Shown piece by piece: positions 5,223-5,407 of a stretch of DNA of 5,407 nucleotides. Both the position numbers and the translations under genes were made by a program. How positions within the stretch are numbered: position 1 is the first letter of the stretch; the number at the start of each line of letters is the position of its first letter. Source of the stretch: CBFGTA01 sp965651595 (GTDB lineage: Bacteria; Actinomycetota; Actinomycetes; S36-B12; UBA10799). The DNA is taken from the NCBI GenBank assembly GCA_965651595.1, contig CBFGTA010000127.1, positions 1-5,407 of the forward strand, read 5' to 3'. The notes under the pieces are model-generated. The model was not told where the DNA came from and did no database searches. It worked only from the letters and a program-made list of their open reading frames with translations.

Positions 5223-5407
5223 TTAGATCGGCATGTTCATGACGTCCTGGTAGGCCTGCACGACACGGTTTCTGACCTCAACCGTGGCGCGAAAGGCCAC
5301 CTGGGACTTCTGCATTGCGACCATGGTCGAGGCGAGATCGCCGCGACCCAGTTCGAATTCCTGCGCCATCGAGGCGGCGGTCATCTGTTTGTCGTTGACG
5401 CCTTTGA
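5223..5407 (-). CDS. fliE: FliE flagellar hook-basal body protein, C-terminal 60 residues (window edge)
   Basis: FliE is the small proximal rod protein that links the MS ring to the rod and is among the first substrates of the flagellar export apparatus. The visible C-terminus shows the family pattern: an amphipathic helix with GDLASTMVAMQKSQVAFRA, then the hallmark ending VRNRVVQAYQDVMNMPI (residues 44-60 of the visible part), closed by TAA 5223-5225. The family is usually about 100 residues, so the N-terminal part lies beyond the window. It is followed on the same strand by fliF after 18 bases, as in many flagellar operons. Nothing in the visible part is damaged. Confidence 0.92.
   Translation of the reverse strand, partial: KGVNDKQMTAASMAQEFELGRGDLASTMVAMQKSQVAFRATVEVRNRVVQAYQDVMNMPI

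Noticed and set aside
1..5407. Defence island, toxin-antitoxin pair, retron, CRISPR or structured RNA
   Set aside because: I looked on both strands for repeats with regular spacing, reverse transcriptase or nuclease motifs, and tRNA- or rRNA-like segments, and found none. The Mrr-like winged helix at 140-913 has no nuclease domain attached.

Overview
The window looks like chromosomal DNA of a high-GC Gram-positive bacterium (Actinomycetota). A mycobacterial-type wax ester synthase/diacylglycerol acyltransferase, GTG and probably leaderless starts, a secreted chitinase and an IS1249-type transposase all point that way. fliE/fliF remnants at the right edge indicate a flagellated lineage for that segment. 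No rRNA, tRNA, CRISPR array or recognisable defence or biosynthetic cluster is present.

Layout. 2-238 (+): the 3' end of a small multi-pass membrane protein. 140-913 (-): a protein with an N-terminal winged helix, a Pro-rich linker and a C-terminal transmembrane hairpin; its 3' end overlaps the first gene tail to tail by 99 bases. 980-2443 (-): a full-length WS/DGAT acyltransferase with an intact HHxxxDG motif. 2444-2581: intergenic, with a 10-base tandem repeat and weak hairpins. 2582-4412 (-): a family 19 chitinase lipoprotein with a Pro/Ser/Thr linker and a CBM2-like C-terminal domain, broken by a frameshift in a (GA)4 tract and lacking a normal start codon. About 4410-5012 (+): the left end of an IS1249-type insertion sequence with the N-terminal half of its transposase. 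5004-5204 (-): the first 67 codons of fliF, cut off at the IS fragment. 5223-5407 (-): the last 60 codons of fliE.

The main story is genome damage around the IS fragment rather than a new molecular system. One IS end sits at the start codon of the chitinase gene, and the interior of its transposase is joined to the interior of fliF across a 9-base sequence (5004-5012) that fits both proteins. This is either a microhomology rearrangement that removed the rest of the IS and the rest of fliF, or a chimeric assembly join. If real, the chitinase has lost its promoter and start codon and the flagellar operon is cut within fliF.

The left part (membrane protein, winged-helix/TM protein, WS/DGAT) looks intact. 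The two minus-strand genes are not clearly one operon: there is a 66-base gap and a candidate promoter in front of the winged-helix gene. Its putative membrane-tethered DNA-binding architecture is the least explained intact feature.
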